Positions 28,679 through 38,673 are shown, numbered from the stretch's first letter. The stretch is 64,000 bases of DNA from Prolixibacter denitrificans (GCF_003014495.1 NZ_PYGC01000007.1:62001-126000); one strand, 5' to 3'. Notes: generated by a model not told the origin, from the sequence alone. Program-made: numbers and translations.

Positions 28679-31600
28679 ATGGCGGAAAGCAATGACATCC
28701 ATCGGCTTCGGGAACGTGTAGCTGAATTGGAAAACAGAGTAAAAGAACTGGAGAAGATTCATGACCTGACTGGAACCGGGTATTTCAAAGATGACGGTTC
28801 CAAAGGATATTGGTCGGATGAATTGCTGAAAATCACCGGGTATCAGCGTGGAGAAACAGACGAACGGTTCTACTCTTTCCTTGACACCGTTGTGCATCCG
28901 GAGGATTTGGAGTACATCGACCGCCAGCACACGGCGCTAACGCCCGGAACGAACCGGATTCTCAACTACCGTATCGTCAGAAAAGACAGAAGTATTCTGC
29001 TGGTTCAGGAAAATGTCCGGCTGGATGTTACTCCTGATAAGCAGAGAATAATAACCGGTGCCATCAGGGACATTTCCGACATTTTTACCGTTGATGCAAC
29101 GCAGAAAGAAAACCGTACCTCCTATCGTGCATTGATTAATGGCGCCAACGACCGGATTGCTTTACTGAAGGAAGACCAGACAAAAGTACTGGTGAATACG
29201 GCCTACTACCAATCGCTGGGCTTTGACGAGTCAGACCAACAGGAGTTGCTGGAGCGCAACCTGGTTTCCCCGGAAGACAAAATGGCTTATGACGATGCGA
29301 TTTGTCAGGCGTTGACCTCTGGCAGTTCGGTTGCCGAATACCGCGTGCTCGCTCGCAATGGTTCTGTTCACCATATGGACACCCGCTTTACCCGAATTTG
29401 GTCCGATAACGGGACGACGCCTTATATTCTCCAGATTTCACGCGATGTCAGCTCTTTGAAAAAAGCGGAAGAAAAACAATCGGAAAGCGAAAAAAAATTC
29501 CGCCAGTTATTCGAAATGTCTAACGACGCTATTCTTTTATTAAAGGAGTCGGGCGAGATAGTGGATTGTAACCGCAAAACTAACGATCTCTTTGAAATGG
29601 AACGTGAGGCGTTAATCGGGCGTTTCCCCTGGGAATTATCACCTGAAACGCAACCCGATGGAGCACTTTCCAGGGAAAAAGCACTGAACATTTTCCAAGA
29701 CGCTTTATCCGGAAAGAAACCGGTATTCAGGTGGGAACATCTGAGTCATAAAGGGTATTTGTTTGATGCTGAAATTCAAATCACTGCCATTCAGGTTAAT
29801 AATCAAAAACTTCTGCTGAGCAACCTGCGGGATATCACCAAACAAAACCTGGCCGAAAGCGCGCTGCTCGAATCAGAGCAGAAATTCCGTAAGTTCTTCG
29901 ATACCAGCTTGCTTGGAAACATCATCGCTTTAGCTGATCATTCCTTTGCCGAAGTAAATGATAAGGCTTGTACGATGCTGGGATATTCGCAGGCAGAATT
30001 CAAGGTGATGAACTGGAACCAGATCATTCATCCCGATGATCATTCAGAACTGCTTTTCGAAGTTGGACAAATTTTTCAGGGAAAGAAAAAAGAAATCACC
30101 CGCGAAGTAAGGCTCGAGCGCAAGAATGGTCATCTGTTATTTGGACTGGTGGCAATAACGCCGCTCAGGAACGACGCCGGACATGTATACGCCATTCTTA
30201 CTTCATTACTCGATATCACCGACAGGAAATTAGCTGAAAACGCTTTAAAACAAAGTCAGAATCGGCTTTCATCAATCTTTGAAAATGCTCCGTTGGGTAT
30301 CATTATCCTCGACGGTGACGGCAAGCTTTTCATGTGGAATGAGCGGTTTGTCAGCATTCTGAATGCCCGCGGTGAACGAATTGACATGAATTACATTGCC
30401 CGGCACATGCACCCCGATGACGTGAACGATGCCCGGGAGGCATTGAAACGGTTAATTGTCGGCCGGACAGATTCGCTCGTGATGACCAAAGCTTACCGAT
30501 TGGATAATTCTGAAACCTTATGGCTGAAAGTAACCGCTTCTTCCATTAAATCCGATAGCAATGACGTTCAGTATATCGTGTGCATGATTGAGGATATCAC
30601 CACACAGACTTCCATTAGTGAATCGCTGAAAGCCAGCGAACAGCGATTCCGGTCCTTATTTTCGCATATGCGCAACGGCTTTATGATCATCGATGTAATA
30701 AAAGATGAAAATGATCGCATTGTAAATTTTCAGTTTGCTGAAGTTAACGAAGCGATTGAAGAAGTAACCGGCATTTCCCGAACTCAGTATGCCGCCAAAC
30801 TTGCTTCCACTTTGATGGGAAGGCAGTCGCGCTATTGGTTTCCGTATATCGAAGAAATACTGAAGAGTCAATCGGTTATCCGTGAAGAATTCTTCATTAA
30901 AGATACGGGGCGATACCTCGAAATCACAGCTTATCCTTTGCAGGGAAATCAAATTGCAGCGATACTGGAAGACGTAAGTGAGCGAAAAATGACCGAAACT
31001 TCGCTCATGGTTAACGAGCAAAAGTTCCGAAGCCTGGCCGAAAATAATCAGGATGCCATTATTCGCTACGATAGTCATCAATGGGTAACGTACCTGAACC
31101 GGCAAGCAGAAGAGCTTTTTCAGGTCCGGCTGATTGATATCATGAGTCAACCACTTCCTGAGAAAGTATGGAAGAAAAGCCAGCGGAAAAAATGGCAGGA
31201 AACGCTGGATTATGTTTTAAAATCCGGCGAATCGAAACACATCGAGACGCACCACAAAAGAAAAGGGAAACAGGTCATCATGCTCTGGCGCCTCACGCCC
31301 GAGTTTTCGACGAACAACAAGATCATTTCCATTCTCGCCGTATCGCGGGATGTTACGCTCATGAAAGAGGCGCAACAGCAACTGTTGGTGGCCAAGGAAA
31401 AAGCGGAGGAGAGCGACAAATTGAAATCGGCATTCCTGGCTAACATGTCCCATGAAATCAGGACTCCGCTGAACGGAATAATGGGCTTCGCCGAGCTGCT
31501 GAAACTGTCGAATATTGGTGAGGATGAAAAACAGGACTTCCTGGAAAACATCACGCAAAGCGGATATAAACTGCTCACGATTATCAACGACATCCTCGAC

Positions 31601-32536
31601 CTGTCGAAGATTGAAGCCGGCCAGATTAATATTGTTCGCAATCGTTTTTCGGTTAACCGGATGCTGAATGACCTGTACAAACTCTTTCAGCCGAAGCTCA
31701 GTCTTTCGAATTCGAAGGTGAGTATGTCAGTTACGACTACATTGGAGGACAACGAAAGCTTTATTTACAGCGACGAAGGCCGATTGCGACAAATCATCAT
31801 CAACCTGGTTGACAATGCACTTAAATTTACCGAAGAAGGTGAGATTGAATTTGGTTACGAAATTATCGACCATTCGCAGATTCGCTTTCTCGTTAAGGAT
31901 TCGGGAATTGGAATTCCTGATGATAAACGCCAGGCCATTTTCGAACGATTTAGACAAGCGCAGGACACGCACCTAAACAAATACGGAGGCACTGGCCTGG
32001 GATTGTCTATCGCGAAAGGTTTTGCAGAGCTACTCGGTGGAACTATCGATTTTACTTCGGAAGTTGGTAAAGGCACCACTTTCTATCTAACACTTCCCTT
32101 CCCTGCCGGTTCGGATCACAAACCCGAAAATACCTCACCTGATGAGTTAGCTTTTGACCCGGAAATGTACGACTGGACCGGTAAGAAAATTCTGTTGATT
32201 GACGACGATCGGAGTAATTTCTTCCTGTTGAGAAGACTACTTAAAGAGACAGGATGTAAAGTTGATTTTGCTCAAAATGCAAGCGAAGGGTTAGACAATT
32301 TAATAAATAACGAATATTCGACTATACTAATGGACATTCGTCTGCCTGACATCAACGGGTTTGATTTGACAAAAAAGCTAAGAAAAGAACAGAACGATAT
32401 TCCGATTATTTTCCAAACGGCTAATGCCGTGGAGCAGGATCGGAAGAAGGCATTTGAAGTGGGTGCCGATGATTTCCTTTCCAAGCCACTCGATTTCGAA
32501 GATCTGTTTCATGTGCTCGAGAAATTTCTGCAATAA
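28679..32536 (+). CDS. Soluble multi-PAS hybrid histidine kinase with receiver domain
   Basis: A 1285-residue signalling protein without signal peptide or membrane segment. A short coiled coil (5-27) is followed by about seven PAS modules (roughly 28-135, 145-262, 268-390, 397-515, 523-643, 650-770 and 780-895), several joined by the usual ExxFR-type linkers. The kinase core has the phosphorylated His925 (ANMSHEIRTPLNG), Asn1046 (N box), DSGIGIP (about 1074) and GGTGLGLS (1103-1110). A receiver domain ends the chain with DDD at 1175-1177, Asp1219 and Lys1269. It should sense internal ligands or redox. No separate response regulator lies next to it. Confidence 0.93.
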   Translation: MAESNDIHRLRERVAELENRVKELEKIHDLTGTGYFKDDGSKGYWSDELLKITGYQRGETDERFYSFLDTVVHPEDLEYIDRQHTALTPGTNRILNYRIVRKDRSILLVQENVRLDVTPDKQRIITGAIRDISDIFTVDATQKENRTSYRALINGANDRIALLKEDQTKVLVNTAYYQSLGFDESDQQELLERNLVSPEDKMAYDDAICQALTSGSSVAEYRVLARNGSVHHMDTRFTRIWSDNGTTPYILQISRDVSSLKKAEEKQSESEKKFRQLFEMSNDAILLLKESGEIVDCNRKTNDLFEMEREALIGRFPWELSPETQPDGALSREKALNIFQDALSGKKPVFRWEHLSHKGYLFDAEIQITAIQVNNQKLLLSNLRDITKQNLAESALLESEQKFRKFFDTSLLGNIIALADHSFAEVNDKACTMLGYSQAEFKVMNWNQIIHPDDHSELLFEVGQIFQGKKKEITREVRLERKNGHLLFGLVAITPLRNDAGHVYAILTSLLDITDRKLAENALKQSQNRLSSIFENAPLGIIILDGDGKLFMWNERFVSILNARGERIDMNYIARHMHPDDVNDAREALKRLIVGRTDSLVMTKAYRLDNSETLWLKVTASSIKSDSNDVQYIVCMIEDITTQTSISESLKASEQRFRSLFSHMRNGFMIIDVIKDENDRIVNFQFAEVNEAIEEVTGISRTQYAAKLASTLMGRQSRYWFPYIEEILKSQSVIREEFFIKDTGRYLEITAYPLQGNQIAAILEDVSERKMTETSLMVNEQKFRSLAENNQDAIIRYDSHQWVTYLNRQAEELFQVRLIDIMSQPLPEKVWKKSQRKKWQETLDYVLKSGESKHIETHHKRKGKQVIMLWRLTPEFSTNNKIISILAVSRDVTLMKEAQQQLLVAKEKAEESDKLKSAFLANMSHEIRTPLNGIMGFAELLKLSNIGEDEKQDFLENITQSGYKLLTIINDILDLSKIEAGQINIVRNRFSVNRMLNDLYKLFQPKLSLSNSKVSMSVTTTLEDNESFIYSDEGRLRQIIINLVDNALKFTEEGEIEFGYEIIDHSQIRFLVKDSGIGIPDDKRQAIFERFRQAQDTHLNKYGGTGLGLSIAKGFAELLGGTIDFTSEVGKGTTFYLTLPFPAGSDHKPENTSPDELAFDPEMYDWTGKKILLIDDDRSNFFLLRRLLKETGCKVDFAQNASEGLDNLINNEYSTILMDIRLPDINGFDLTKKLRKEQNDIPIIFQTANAVEQDRKKAFEVGADDFLSKPLDFEDLFHVLEKFLQ

Positions 32537-32569
32537 AAAAAGGGCACTCTAAACTGAATGCCCTCTTTT
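32537..32569 (+). terminator. Terminator after the hybrid kinase gene
   Basis: AGGGCA (32541-32546) pairs with TGCCCT (32559-32564), with A before and CTTTT after. It also lies at the end of the convergent DUF5606 gene. Confidence 0.75.
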
Positions 32570-32586
32570 CTATCTAAATGTAAGTT

Positions 32587-33027
32587 TTATTCTTTGCTAT
32601 CATCAGCTTCTTCCGAAGTTTCGCTTTCTTCTGACTCTTCTTCGTCTTCGTCGTTAAGCAGCTCCTTTTCCTGAAGCAGATTATACCACTGAATCACTTT
32701 CCGGATATCGGAAATGTAAACCTGGTCGCGATCATACTCAGGCAAAACTTCACCAAAATAATTGGTAAGCTCTTCGGTTGATGCCTTATGGCTGATGGCC
32801 TTTCCACCATCTTCCTTCTCCATGATGTTTTTGAAGACTTCTTTCAACGGAACATCTTCCTGCGAAGTATAAATGGCAATATCTTCCAGCGAGCTGATTT
32901 TAGAGCTGGCAAATGCCGGCATCTTTTTACCGTTCAGCAACGATTCTACGATGATGTTATTCTTTCCTTCGGATACTACTTTAAAAAGTCCGGGCTGACC
33001 GGAAATCGCCAAAATTCCTTTTAACAT
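32587..33027 (-). CDS. DUF5606 protein
   Basis: A 146-residue protein beginning MLKGILAISGQPGLFKVVSE, which is the start of the conserved Bacteroidota family DUF5606. The first part (1-60) looks like a small beta-rich fold with SLLNGKKMPAFASSKISSLEDIAIYT. The middle is helical, and the last 25 residues are an acidic Glu/Asp/Ser tail. The function is not known. It is a single-gene unit facing the kinase terminator, with TATATTCG (one mismatch from the promoter element) upstream. Confidence 0.88.
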   Translation of the reverse strand: MLKGILAISGQPGLFKVVSEGKNNIIVESLLNGKKMPAFASSKISSLEDIAIYTSQEDVPLKEVFKNIMEKEDGGKAISHKASTEELTNYFGEVLPEYDRDQVYISDIRKVIQWYNLLQEKELLNDEDEEESEESETSEEADDSKE

Positions 33028-33100
33028 ATGCTTCGTTTCTTATTTTTTGGTGCACGAATATAGTAAATAAATTGGCGCAAAACGTTGACACCTGTTCAGT

Positions 33101-33146
33101 GGATTCAATCCGGAACGTATTTTTTCCAACATCCCGGACTGAATCC
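33101..33146. other. Long stem-loop just after the TonB-dependent receptor gene
   Basis: GGATTCAATCCGGA (33101-33114) pairs with the facing arm at 33132-33146 (TCCCGGACTGAATCC), with one G-U pair and a bulge. It begins 12 bases after the receptor stop on the minus strand. A short T run follows only on the plus strand. It may end or protect the receptor transcript. Confidence 0.55.
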
Positions 33147-33158
33147 TTTTAGATATTA

Positions 33159-35234
33159 TCAGAGATCGATTTGCTGCATAATTCCAAAGCGAATCCATCG
33201 ACCTGGCTGTACCAGATTTCCGAAATCGTAATAGGTTCTATCCAACAGATTGGAAACTCCCATGTAGATATTCGTTCCTTTTTTCTTCCAATACAAACGG
33301 GCGTCAGCTAACCAGAATGGCTTGTAATCTACCTCTTGTCCATAGCCGGTTCCGGTCCATTGGGTGTAAGCGCCGTTTCTATCCTGATAAGAGAACTGCC
33401 AGTTGGCACCGAAATGATTCCAGATAGCATGCGAAATACCGATATCGAGCTTGTTCTTCATGTAATCGAGCACATAGCGCGACGCATAAATCCCACTCTG
33501 CTTGTTCTGGTTCATCCAGGCGTACGATACTTCCACATAGTGCAGGAACGTTTTCTGTCCAAGCAGCTGGTCCAGACTGACGCGCGCCGAAAACTCAATT
33601 CCGTCGGTATTTATTTTCGTCAGGTTCTCGGCGTGCCACACCGTCTCATTGGGTTGATGAACCCAGTCGATCATGTTCTTTCCCCAGCGATGAAACCAGG
33701 AAACGTGCCCTATCAGACCTTTCTGTTCCAATTTGATACCTGATTCCAGAGTGGTTGCTTCTTCCGGTTTTAAATCCGGATTTCCGACATTCGTCGGACT
33801 ACTGTAATACAAATCGGTAAAGGTTGGCATACGCAGTGACTTATTCACCGATGCATACCAGCGGGCTATCTTGCTGAAATTCCAACTGATATCAGCTCCG
33901 GGGTACAAATTCCATTTCATCCCCAGCTGCGAGTTCCAGTTGGTCATCAGTCCGGCCGAGAACATCCAGTTTTTCAAGTAAACCGAATGCTCCAGAAATA
34001 TACTGAAGTTGGTCCGGGAATCTGATTTCGTAAACTGAATTCCATCTTCTCCCGGAACATTAATTGGCTTGTCCATTTCTTTTCCCAACACGGTACTCCA
34101 GATGTTTTCACTCCGGAAATCGGAACCAAACGCTGTTTTCCCTAACGGTGAAGTAAACCAGGCATTCAGATTCGTTCCGTACACATCGGTCAGATGATAA
34201 TTGTGCTGTGTGTACCACGAAGGCGCATCGACCATACCACGGAACAGTTCAAACTTGTCCTGGTTCCGCCGCCAGTAAACCGATGGCGTGAAATGCACAA
34301 CCTTTCCGGTCTCCATTTTAGCTGACGCGAAAGTAGTTTTGATACGCTCGTACTGATTGGGAAATGCAGGCGTATAGAAGCTGTTCGCTCCAAATCCCCG
34401 GTTGGTATAACCAGTCTGGATTTCCAGGTTGCCTGCATTGGTCATGATTTTCCCCTCGTAGAATCCTTCACCGATGTTGAAATCCGTGTTGCTAATGTAA
34501 CCATCGGATTTCCGGTAATCAGCTGCCACGAAGTTTTTCATGTGTTTCGAAACCCAGGTACCCGACAAACCGGCATTATAATAGCCGTGCTGTCCGCCTG
34601 CTGCGCGTACTTTTACATTCGAATGGTCACTGGTTCCGGTAATGATGTTAATGGCTCCGCTGAAGGCGTTGGGTCCGTAAACCCTTGATGCGGGCCCTTC
34701 GAGGATTTCGATGCGTTCCACTGCATCGAGGCTGATGGGGAGATTTAAATTGTGGTGACCCGTTTGTGGGTCGGTGATGTTGATGCCGTTGAGAAGGATT
34801 AAAACCTGGTCGAAAGAACCACCGCGGATACTGACATCGGCCTGGACGCCGAAATTGCCGCGTTGTCGTACATCAACATTTAGGGCATACTCTAAAAGGT
34901 CCTGAATACTCTGAACCGGAGCAGCCTCAATTTCGTCCTTCCCGATTACGGTAACGACACGAGCCACCTGCGAGAAGGTTACAGGGGCACGTTGCGCACT
35001 CACCACAACCTCACCGACCGGATGGGTATCCTTTGTCAGATCAAGGGTGTCGCGGCGGGCATCCATAAGGTTGGTTGCTGCGTTCGAGGGTAAGGCGTGC
35101 AGGAGATACATCACTCCCAGCGAGCCAATGCGCAAAACTTTGTGCAGGCTGCTGAAGACGGAGTATCCTTTCCGGCCCCACTTTTTGAACGTCACCACTT
35201 CGGATGCCTGGCGCTTGCCAGTTGTTTTGTTCAT
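33159..35234 (-). CDS. TonB-dependent outer-membrane receptor
   Basis: About 691 residues from the ATG at 35234. The upstream TTG-type extension is not needed. The leader is long and basic: a KKWGRKGYSVFSSLHKVLRIG stretch precedes the hydrophobic signal segment. Next come a TonB box (GEVVVSAQRAP), a plug domain with SIRGGSFDQVLILLNGI and YGPNAFSGAINIITG, and a 22-strand-type barrel ending in an aromatic-rich C-terminus. It imports a ligand across the outer membrane using TonB energy. The BtuB-like plug and the leader resemble, from memory, receptors in cobalamin loci, but no cobalamin riboswitch is seen upstream. The ligand is therefore open. Confidence 0.92.
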   Translation of the reverse strand: MNKTTGKRQASEVVTFKKWGRKGYSVFSSLHKVLRIGSLGVMYLLHALPSNAATNLMDARRDTLDLTKDTHPVGEVVVSAQRAPVTFSQVARVVTVIGKDEIEAAPVQSIQDLLEYALNVDVRQRGNFGVQADVSIRGGSFDQVLILLNGINITDPQTGHHNLNLPISLDAVERIEILEGPASRVYGPNAFSGAINIITGTSDHSNVKVRAAGGQHGYYNAGLSGTWVSKHMKNFVAADYRKSDGYISNTDFNIGEGFYEGKIMTNAGNLEIQTGYTNRGFGANSFYTPAFPNQYERIKTTFASAKMETGKVVHFTPSVYWRRNQDKFELFRGMVDAPSWYTQHNYHLTDVYGTNLNAWFTSPLGKTAFGSDFRSENIWSTVLGKEMDKPINVPGEDGIQFTKSDSRTNFSIFLEHSVYLKNWMFSAGLMTNWNSQLGMKWNLYPGADISWNFSKIARWYASVNKSLRMPTFTDLYYSSPTNVGNPDLKPEEATTLESGIKLEQKGLIGHVSWFHRWGKNMIDWVHQPNETVWHAENLTKINTDGIEFSARVSLDQLLGQKTFLHYVEVSYAWMNQNKQSGIYASRYVLDYMKNKLDIGISHAIWNHFGANWQFSYQDRNGAYTQWTGTGYGQEVDYKPFWLADARLYWKKKGTNIYMGVSNLLDRTYYDFGNLVQPGRWIRFGIMQQIDL

Positions 35235-35266
35235 AAAATGATTATTTAAGTTAAAATGAAACGGCG

Positions 35267-35274
35267 CAAAGTTA
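35267..35274 (-). promoter_or_regulatory. Minus-7 promoter element for the TonB receptor gene
   Basis: On the minus strand TAACTTTG, followed by CGCC, fits TAnnTTTG. It lies 33 bases before the chosen ATG. The minus-33 region is not clear. Confidence 0.5.
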
Positions 35275-35359
35275 GGCAATCATTTCTTTTATTACTTTCA
35301 ATTTTGGATCTTAGTACCTGACACCGACCGAAACTAACACAAACTGATACTACTAGATA

Positions 35360-36856
35360 ATGAAGACTAACCGAAGAAATTTTTTCCGCCTTGCGGGAAT
35401 AACCGGTGCCGGAATTCTTTCCGGCGGAATGGCATCCTGCCAGCAAGAAATCCAAAACACAACGCCAATAAGTTCCCTTCCTGAAATTGAAGAGGCCGTT
35501 AAAAAGAAACATACACAGCGATTTAATATGTCGGGTTATGCCGCTCCGAAAATGGACAAAGTGCGAATCGGATTTATTGGTCTCGGCGATCGGGGTTCCG
35601 GCGCTGTCGTCAGAATGGCCCACATCGACGGGGTTGAAATCAAAGCGCTTTGCGACAAACGACCTGCAGCAGTTGAAGCTTCCCAAAAGACGCTTGTTGA
35701 GATGGGGCTTCCGGAAGCAACAACCTATACCGGCGATGAATCGGCATGGAAAGAGCTATGCCAACGCGATGATTTAGACTTGGTATACATCTGCACACCG
35801 TGGAGCTGGCATACGCCGATGTCGATTTATGCCATGGAAAACGGCAAACATGCGGCAACGGAAGTTCCTGCTGCAACCACAGTTGACGAAGCCTGGCAAC
35901 TGGTTGAAACTTCGGAAAGAACAAAGAAGCATTGCATGATGCTGGAAAACTGTTGTTACGACTTCTTCGAGTTGCTTACGCTGAATATGGCCCGGCAAGG
36001 TTATTTCGGTGACATTGTGCATGCCGAAGGAGCTTATCTGCATACCTTACTCGGAATGAATTTCGCCAAGCCACAGGACAATAAGCAATCCGACGGAGCC
36101 TATACCGATATGTGGCGATTGAAGGAAAATTTCCGGAATGGAAACCTTTATCCTACTCATGGTTTGGGCCCGGTTTGTCAGGTGATGAATGTCAATCGCG
36201 GTGATAAGATGGAATACCTAACAGCCATGCAAACCAACGATTTTCAGATGGCCCAGATGGCCAACGAATTAGCAAAAGAGGATTCGTTTTATGAAGAGTT
36301 TGCAAGGAAACAATACCGGGGAAACCACAATACCACATCGATACGAACGGCTAAAGGAAGGACCATAACCGTAAAACACGATGTAACCTCTACCCGTCCC
36401 TATTCCCGTATTCACCAGATTACAGGAACAAAAGCCACTGCTCAAAAATGGCCGTCTCCTCAGCGAATTTCCATTGAACATCGCTGGGCTTCGCCCGAAG
36501 AATTCAAAAAGTTTGAAGATCAATATACACCGGAAATTGTAAAAAGAGTTGGTGAAATGGCGAAAGAAGTTGGTGGACATGGCGGCATGGATTTCATTAT
36601 GGACTGGCGATTGATAGATTGTTTGCGCAATGGCTTGCCACTGGATCAAGACGTATACGACGCTGCGTTGTGGAGCGTTGTAGCACCATTGAGCGAATGG
36701 TCGGTTGCGAACCGTTCAAACTCCATTGAAGTTCCCGATTTTACCTGTGGTTCGTGGGAAAAGAATACTCCGGTTGACCTTTCGATGAAAGAAGGAGGTA
36801 ATACACGGGTTGTTAATCCTGAAAAAGCTGACAAAACAAAGCAACTACAAGTGTAG
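35360..36856 (+). CDS. Gfo/Idh/MocA-family protein, GH109-like (possible alpha-N-acetylgalactosaminidase)
   Basis: A 498-residue protein. The N-terminus has a twin-arginine type leader (NRRNFFRLAGITGAG, Arg5-Arg6) and a possible lipobox ending at Cys27. The NAD-binding Rossmann part shows IGFIGLGDRGSG (70-81). Segments such as ENCCYDFFELLTLN, NGNLYPTHGLGP and GGHGGMDFIMDW are those of the GH109 group, which cleaves alpha-GalNAc by an NAD-dependent oxidation and elimination route. Export in folded form by Tat agrees with a bound cofactor. Substrate and true glycosidase activity are inference. It is divergent from the TonB receptor. Confidence 0.87.
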   Translation: MKTNRRNFFRLAGITGAGILSGGMASCQQEIQNTTPISSLPEIEEAVKKKHTQRFNMSGYAAPKMDKVRIGFIGLGDRGSGAVVRMAHIDGVEIKALCDKRPAAVEASQKTLVEMGLPEATTYTGDESAWKELCQRDDLDLVYICTPWSWHTPMSIYAMENGKHAATEVPAATTVDEAWQLVETSERTKKHCMMLENCCYDFFELLTLNMARQGYFGDIVHAEGAYLHTLLGMNFAKPQDNKQSDGAYTDMWRLKENFRNGNLYPTHGLGPVCQVMNVNRGDKMEYLTAMQTNDFQMAQMANELAKEDSFYEEFARKQYRGNHNTTSIRTAKGRTITVKHDVTSTRPYSRIHQITGTKATAQKWPSPQRISIEHRWASPEEFKKFEDQYTPEIVKRVGEMAKEVGGHGGMDFIMDWRLIDCLRNGLPLDQDVYDAALWSVVAPLSEWSVANRSNSIEVPDFTCGSWEKNTPVDLSMKEGGNTRVVNPEKADKTKQLQV

Positions 36857-36865
36857 TCCGGAGAT

Positions 36866-36903
36866 AAAAAAGGTCTGCTTCCCCTCGGAAACAGACCTTT
36901 TAA
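36866..36903. terminator. Terminator between the GH109-like and zinc peptidase genes
   Basis: AAAAGGTCTG pairs with CAGACCTTTT around a loop of about 14 bases. A and T runs on both sides let it serve both convergent genes. Confidence 0.85.
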
Positions 36904-36933
36904 TCTATGAAAGGACATAATTACACTGTTGTC

Positions 36934-37608
36934 TTATCTTCGGGCTCCCATAAATATTAGTATATAATAAATAAGGGTGGCCAACGACGCCAGAGCTGCA
37001 ACTACATAAGTGTATGCGGCCCACTTTAAGGCGTCAAAAGCTTTTTCCTGTGTCTGAACGGTTGTAATCCCGGTTGTTTTCAACCAGGCCAAAGCGCGAC
37101 TACTGGCATTAATTTCTACCGGAAGGGTAATGAAACTAAACAACGTAGTCAGTCCAAACAGGATGATACCGATCAGCATAATAGCCGGGAAACGCTGAAC
37201 AGTAAAAATACCGGCCAGCAAAATCCACATAGTATATTTCGACGTGGCGCTCACAATCGGGACTAATTTTGAGCGTAAGCCCAACCACTCGTAAGCTCTG
37301 GCGTGTTGGACCGCGTGTCCACATTCGTGAGCTGCGATGGCTGCAGCTGCAATACTATGACCGTAATACACATCACGGCTCAGATTAATTGTTTTGTTGG
37401 CAGGATTATAATGGTCGCTTAGCTGCCCCGAAACGGTTCCAATCCTTACGCCTTGAATTCCATGATCCCGCAACATCTGCTCAGCCACGTCACGTCCGCT
37501 CATTCCGTTTGCCGTCGGAATCTTGCTATATTCTTTGAAGCGGCTTTTCAGCTGGTAACTTACCAACCAGCTCAATAGAGCAAAACCGATGAAAATAATC
37601 CAAATCAT
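36934..37608 (-). CDS. Membrane zinc metallopeptidase (YugP/DUF2227-like family)
   Basis: A 224-residue membrane protein with a first membrane segment at 2-20, a zinc site IAAHECGHAVQHA (His94, Glu95, His98), and three or four further hydrophobic segments (about 115-165 and 195-218). It fits the neutral zinc metallopeptidase family typified by B. subtilis YugP. The substrate is unknown; such proteins are thought to handle membrane-protein quality. It is a single-gene unit convergent with the GH109-like gene. Confidence 0.9.
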   Translation of the reverse strand: MIWIIFIGFALLSWLVSYQLKSRFKEYSKIPTANGMSGRDVAEQMLRDHGIQGVRIGTVSGQLSDHYNPANKTINLSRDVYYGHSIAAAAIAAHECGHAVQHARAYEWLGLRSKLVPIVSATSKYTMWILLAGIFTVQRFPAIMLIGIILFGLTTLFSFITLPVEINASSRALAWLKTTGITTVQTQEKAFDALKWAAYTYVVAALASLATLIYYILIFMGARR

Positions 37609-37784
37609 ATCTTTTTGTTTTTAGTTTTTCATGTTTGTCATAACATCGTGAGATGAACAAATGCCCTGCCAAATTATAAATCCAGACCGTTTGGCAGCGT
37701 TCAAATTATCTTAAATTTTCTTAATACTGTCACGTTTTCCCGGTAAGGTTCATCATATTTGTATCATCAAAATTCAAAAGACTC

Positions 37785-38318
37785 ATGAAACAACTGGCAA
37801 CCATATTTGCTGTTTTTACATTATTACTTTCAAACGCTTTCGCTGAAACTCCTTCAGGAGATGACATACAATTCTTAAAAGACGGGGTATCATTCAGTCT
37901 TCCAGCCGACTGGAAAATTATTTCGGATGAACCCGTAGGTAAAGACGGACACTATTTTTCGGCAGAGCATAACACAGAAGATGCCACTGGTGTGATTACC
38001 GTTACCTGGCTAAACGCACATATAGAACCGGATGTGGTGATCGACTCGCACAAAAAAAACATGCGGGCCGCCGATATTTACCAGCAGCCGGGTATTGAAT
38101 TTACTGCCATCGAGCCTGTCACTTTTGCCGGACGGAAGGCTTATCGCTCAAAATATGCCACTTTGGTCAACGGTGACAAAATGGAAGGTGAAATTATCTG
38201 TCTGAATTGTGAAGGAAAAACCATCAGCTTATTCATGCAGAGCGGACTGGATGACAAGAAAGCAACCGAGGCGGCATTTTTACAGTTGGAGCAGACTTTT
38301 GGCTGCCGCGAAGAATAA
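37785..38318 (+). CDS. Exported protein, possibly PsbP/DcrB-like fold
   Basis: A 177-residue protein with signal peptide MKQLATIFAVFTLLLSNAFA. After it come FLKDGVSFSLPADWKI, then alternating strands with VTWLNAHIEPDVVIDSHKKNM and a conserved-looking FAGRKAYRSKYATLVNG. The pattern of phrases like FSLPADWKI and the C-terminal EAAFLQLEQTF recalls the PsbP/DcrB-type fold of small periplasmic proteins. This is a resemblance only. Two cysteines (in IICLNCEG) could form a bond or bind metal. No role can be assigned. Confidence 0.6.
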   Translation: MKQLATIFAVFTLLLSNAFAETPSGDDIQFLKDGVSFSLPADWKIISDEPVGKDGHYFSAEHNTEDATGVITVTWLNAHIEPDVVIDSHKKNMRAADIYQQPGIEFTAIEPVTFAGRKAYRSKYATLVNGDKMEGEIICLNCEGKTISLFMQSGLDDKKATEAAFLQLEQTFGCREE

Positions 38319-38451
38319 TTGTTGTTTTTCGTCAAACCAACTTTCCATTTTTCTGTTTTTAGAAACAGACACCGACCTATTTTGGCAATCTATAAACCAG
38401 CTGGATTCCAGACAAAAACCCAATTTTCATTATTAAAAATGAGGAAAAGTT

Positions 38452-38673
38452 ATGGAAACAGTTTGGGATCACCATCCAACAGCCGCGGAAATTGAAGAGC
38501 TCTCGCTGATATCGCAGGAGGAATACATGCGGGTCAATCAGGAAACAGTCAACCTCGATCTTTTTCTGCTATTCAGCCACCGGAAAGAAAATGGGAAGGC
38601 GGCAGTTTATTTTAACCGCTTAAGCGAAGAAACAAAACAGCTTTTTATTACGCAAAGCGATTTCGACTGCTAA
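38452..38673 (+). CDS. Small acidic protein of unknown function (73 residues)
   Basis: A 73-residue frame starting METVWDHHPTAAEIEELSLI, predicted mostly helical, acidic, and ending in Cys. The codon use looks like that of its neighbours. A possible promoter (TATTTTGG) lies upstream and a strong terminator downstream, which together suggest a real short gene. The family is not recognised. Confidence 0.5.
   Translation: METVWDHHPTAAEIEELSLISQEEYMRVNQETVNLDLFLLFSHRKENGKAAVYFNRLSEETKQLFITQSDFDC

Noticed and set aside
35235-35359. Cobalamin riboswitch upstream of the TonB receptor
   Set aside because: The 125-base gap is too short and lacks the conserved B12-box; a plain promoter element is present.
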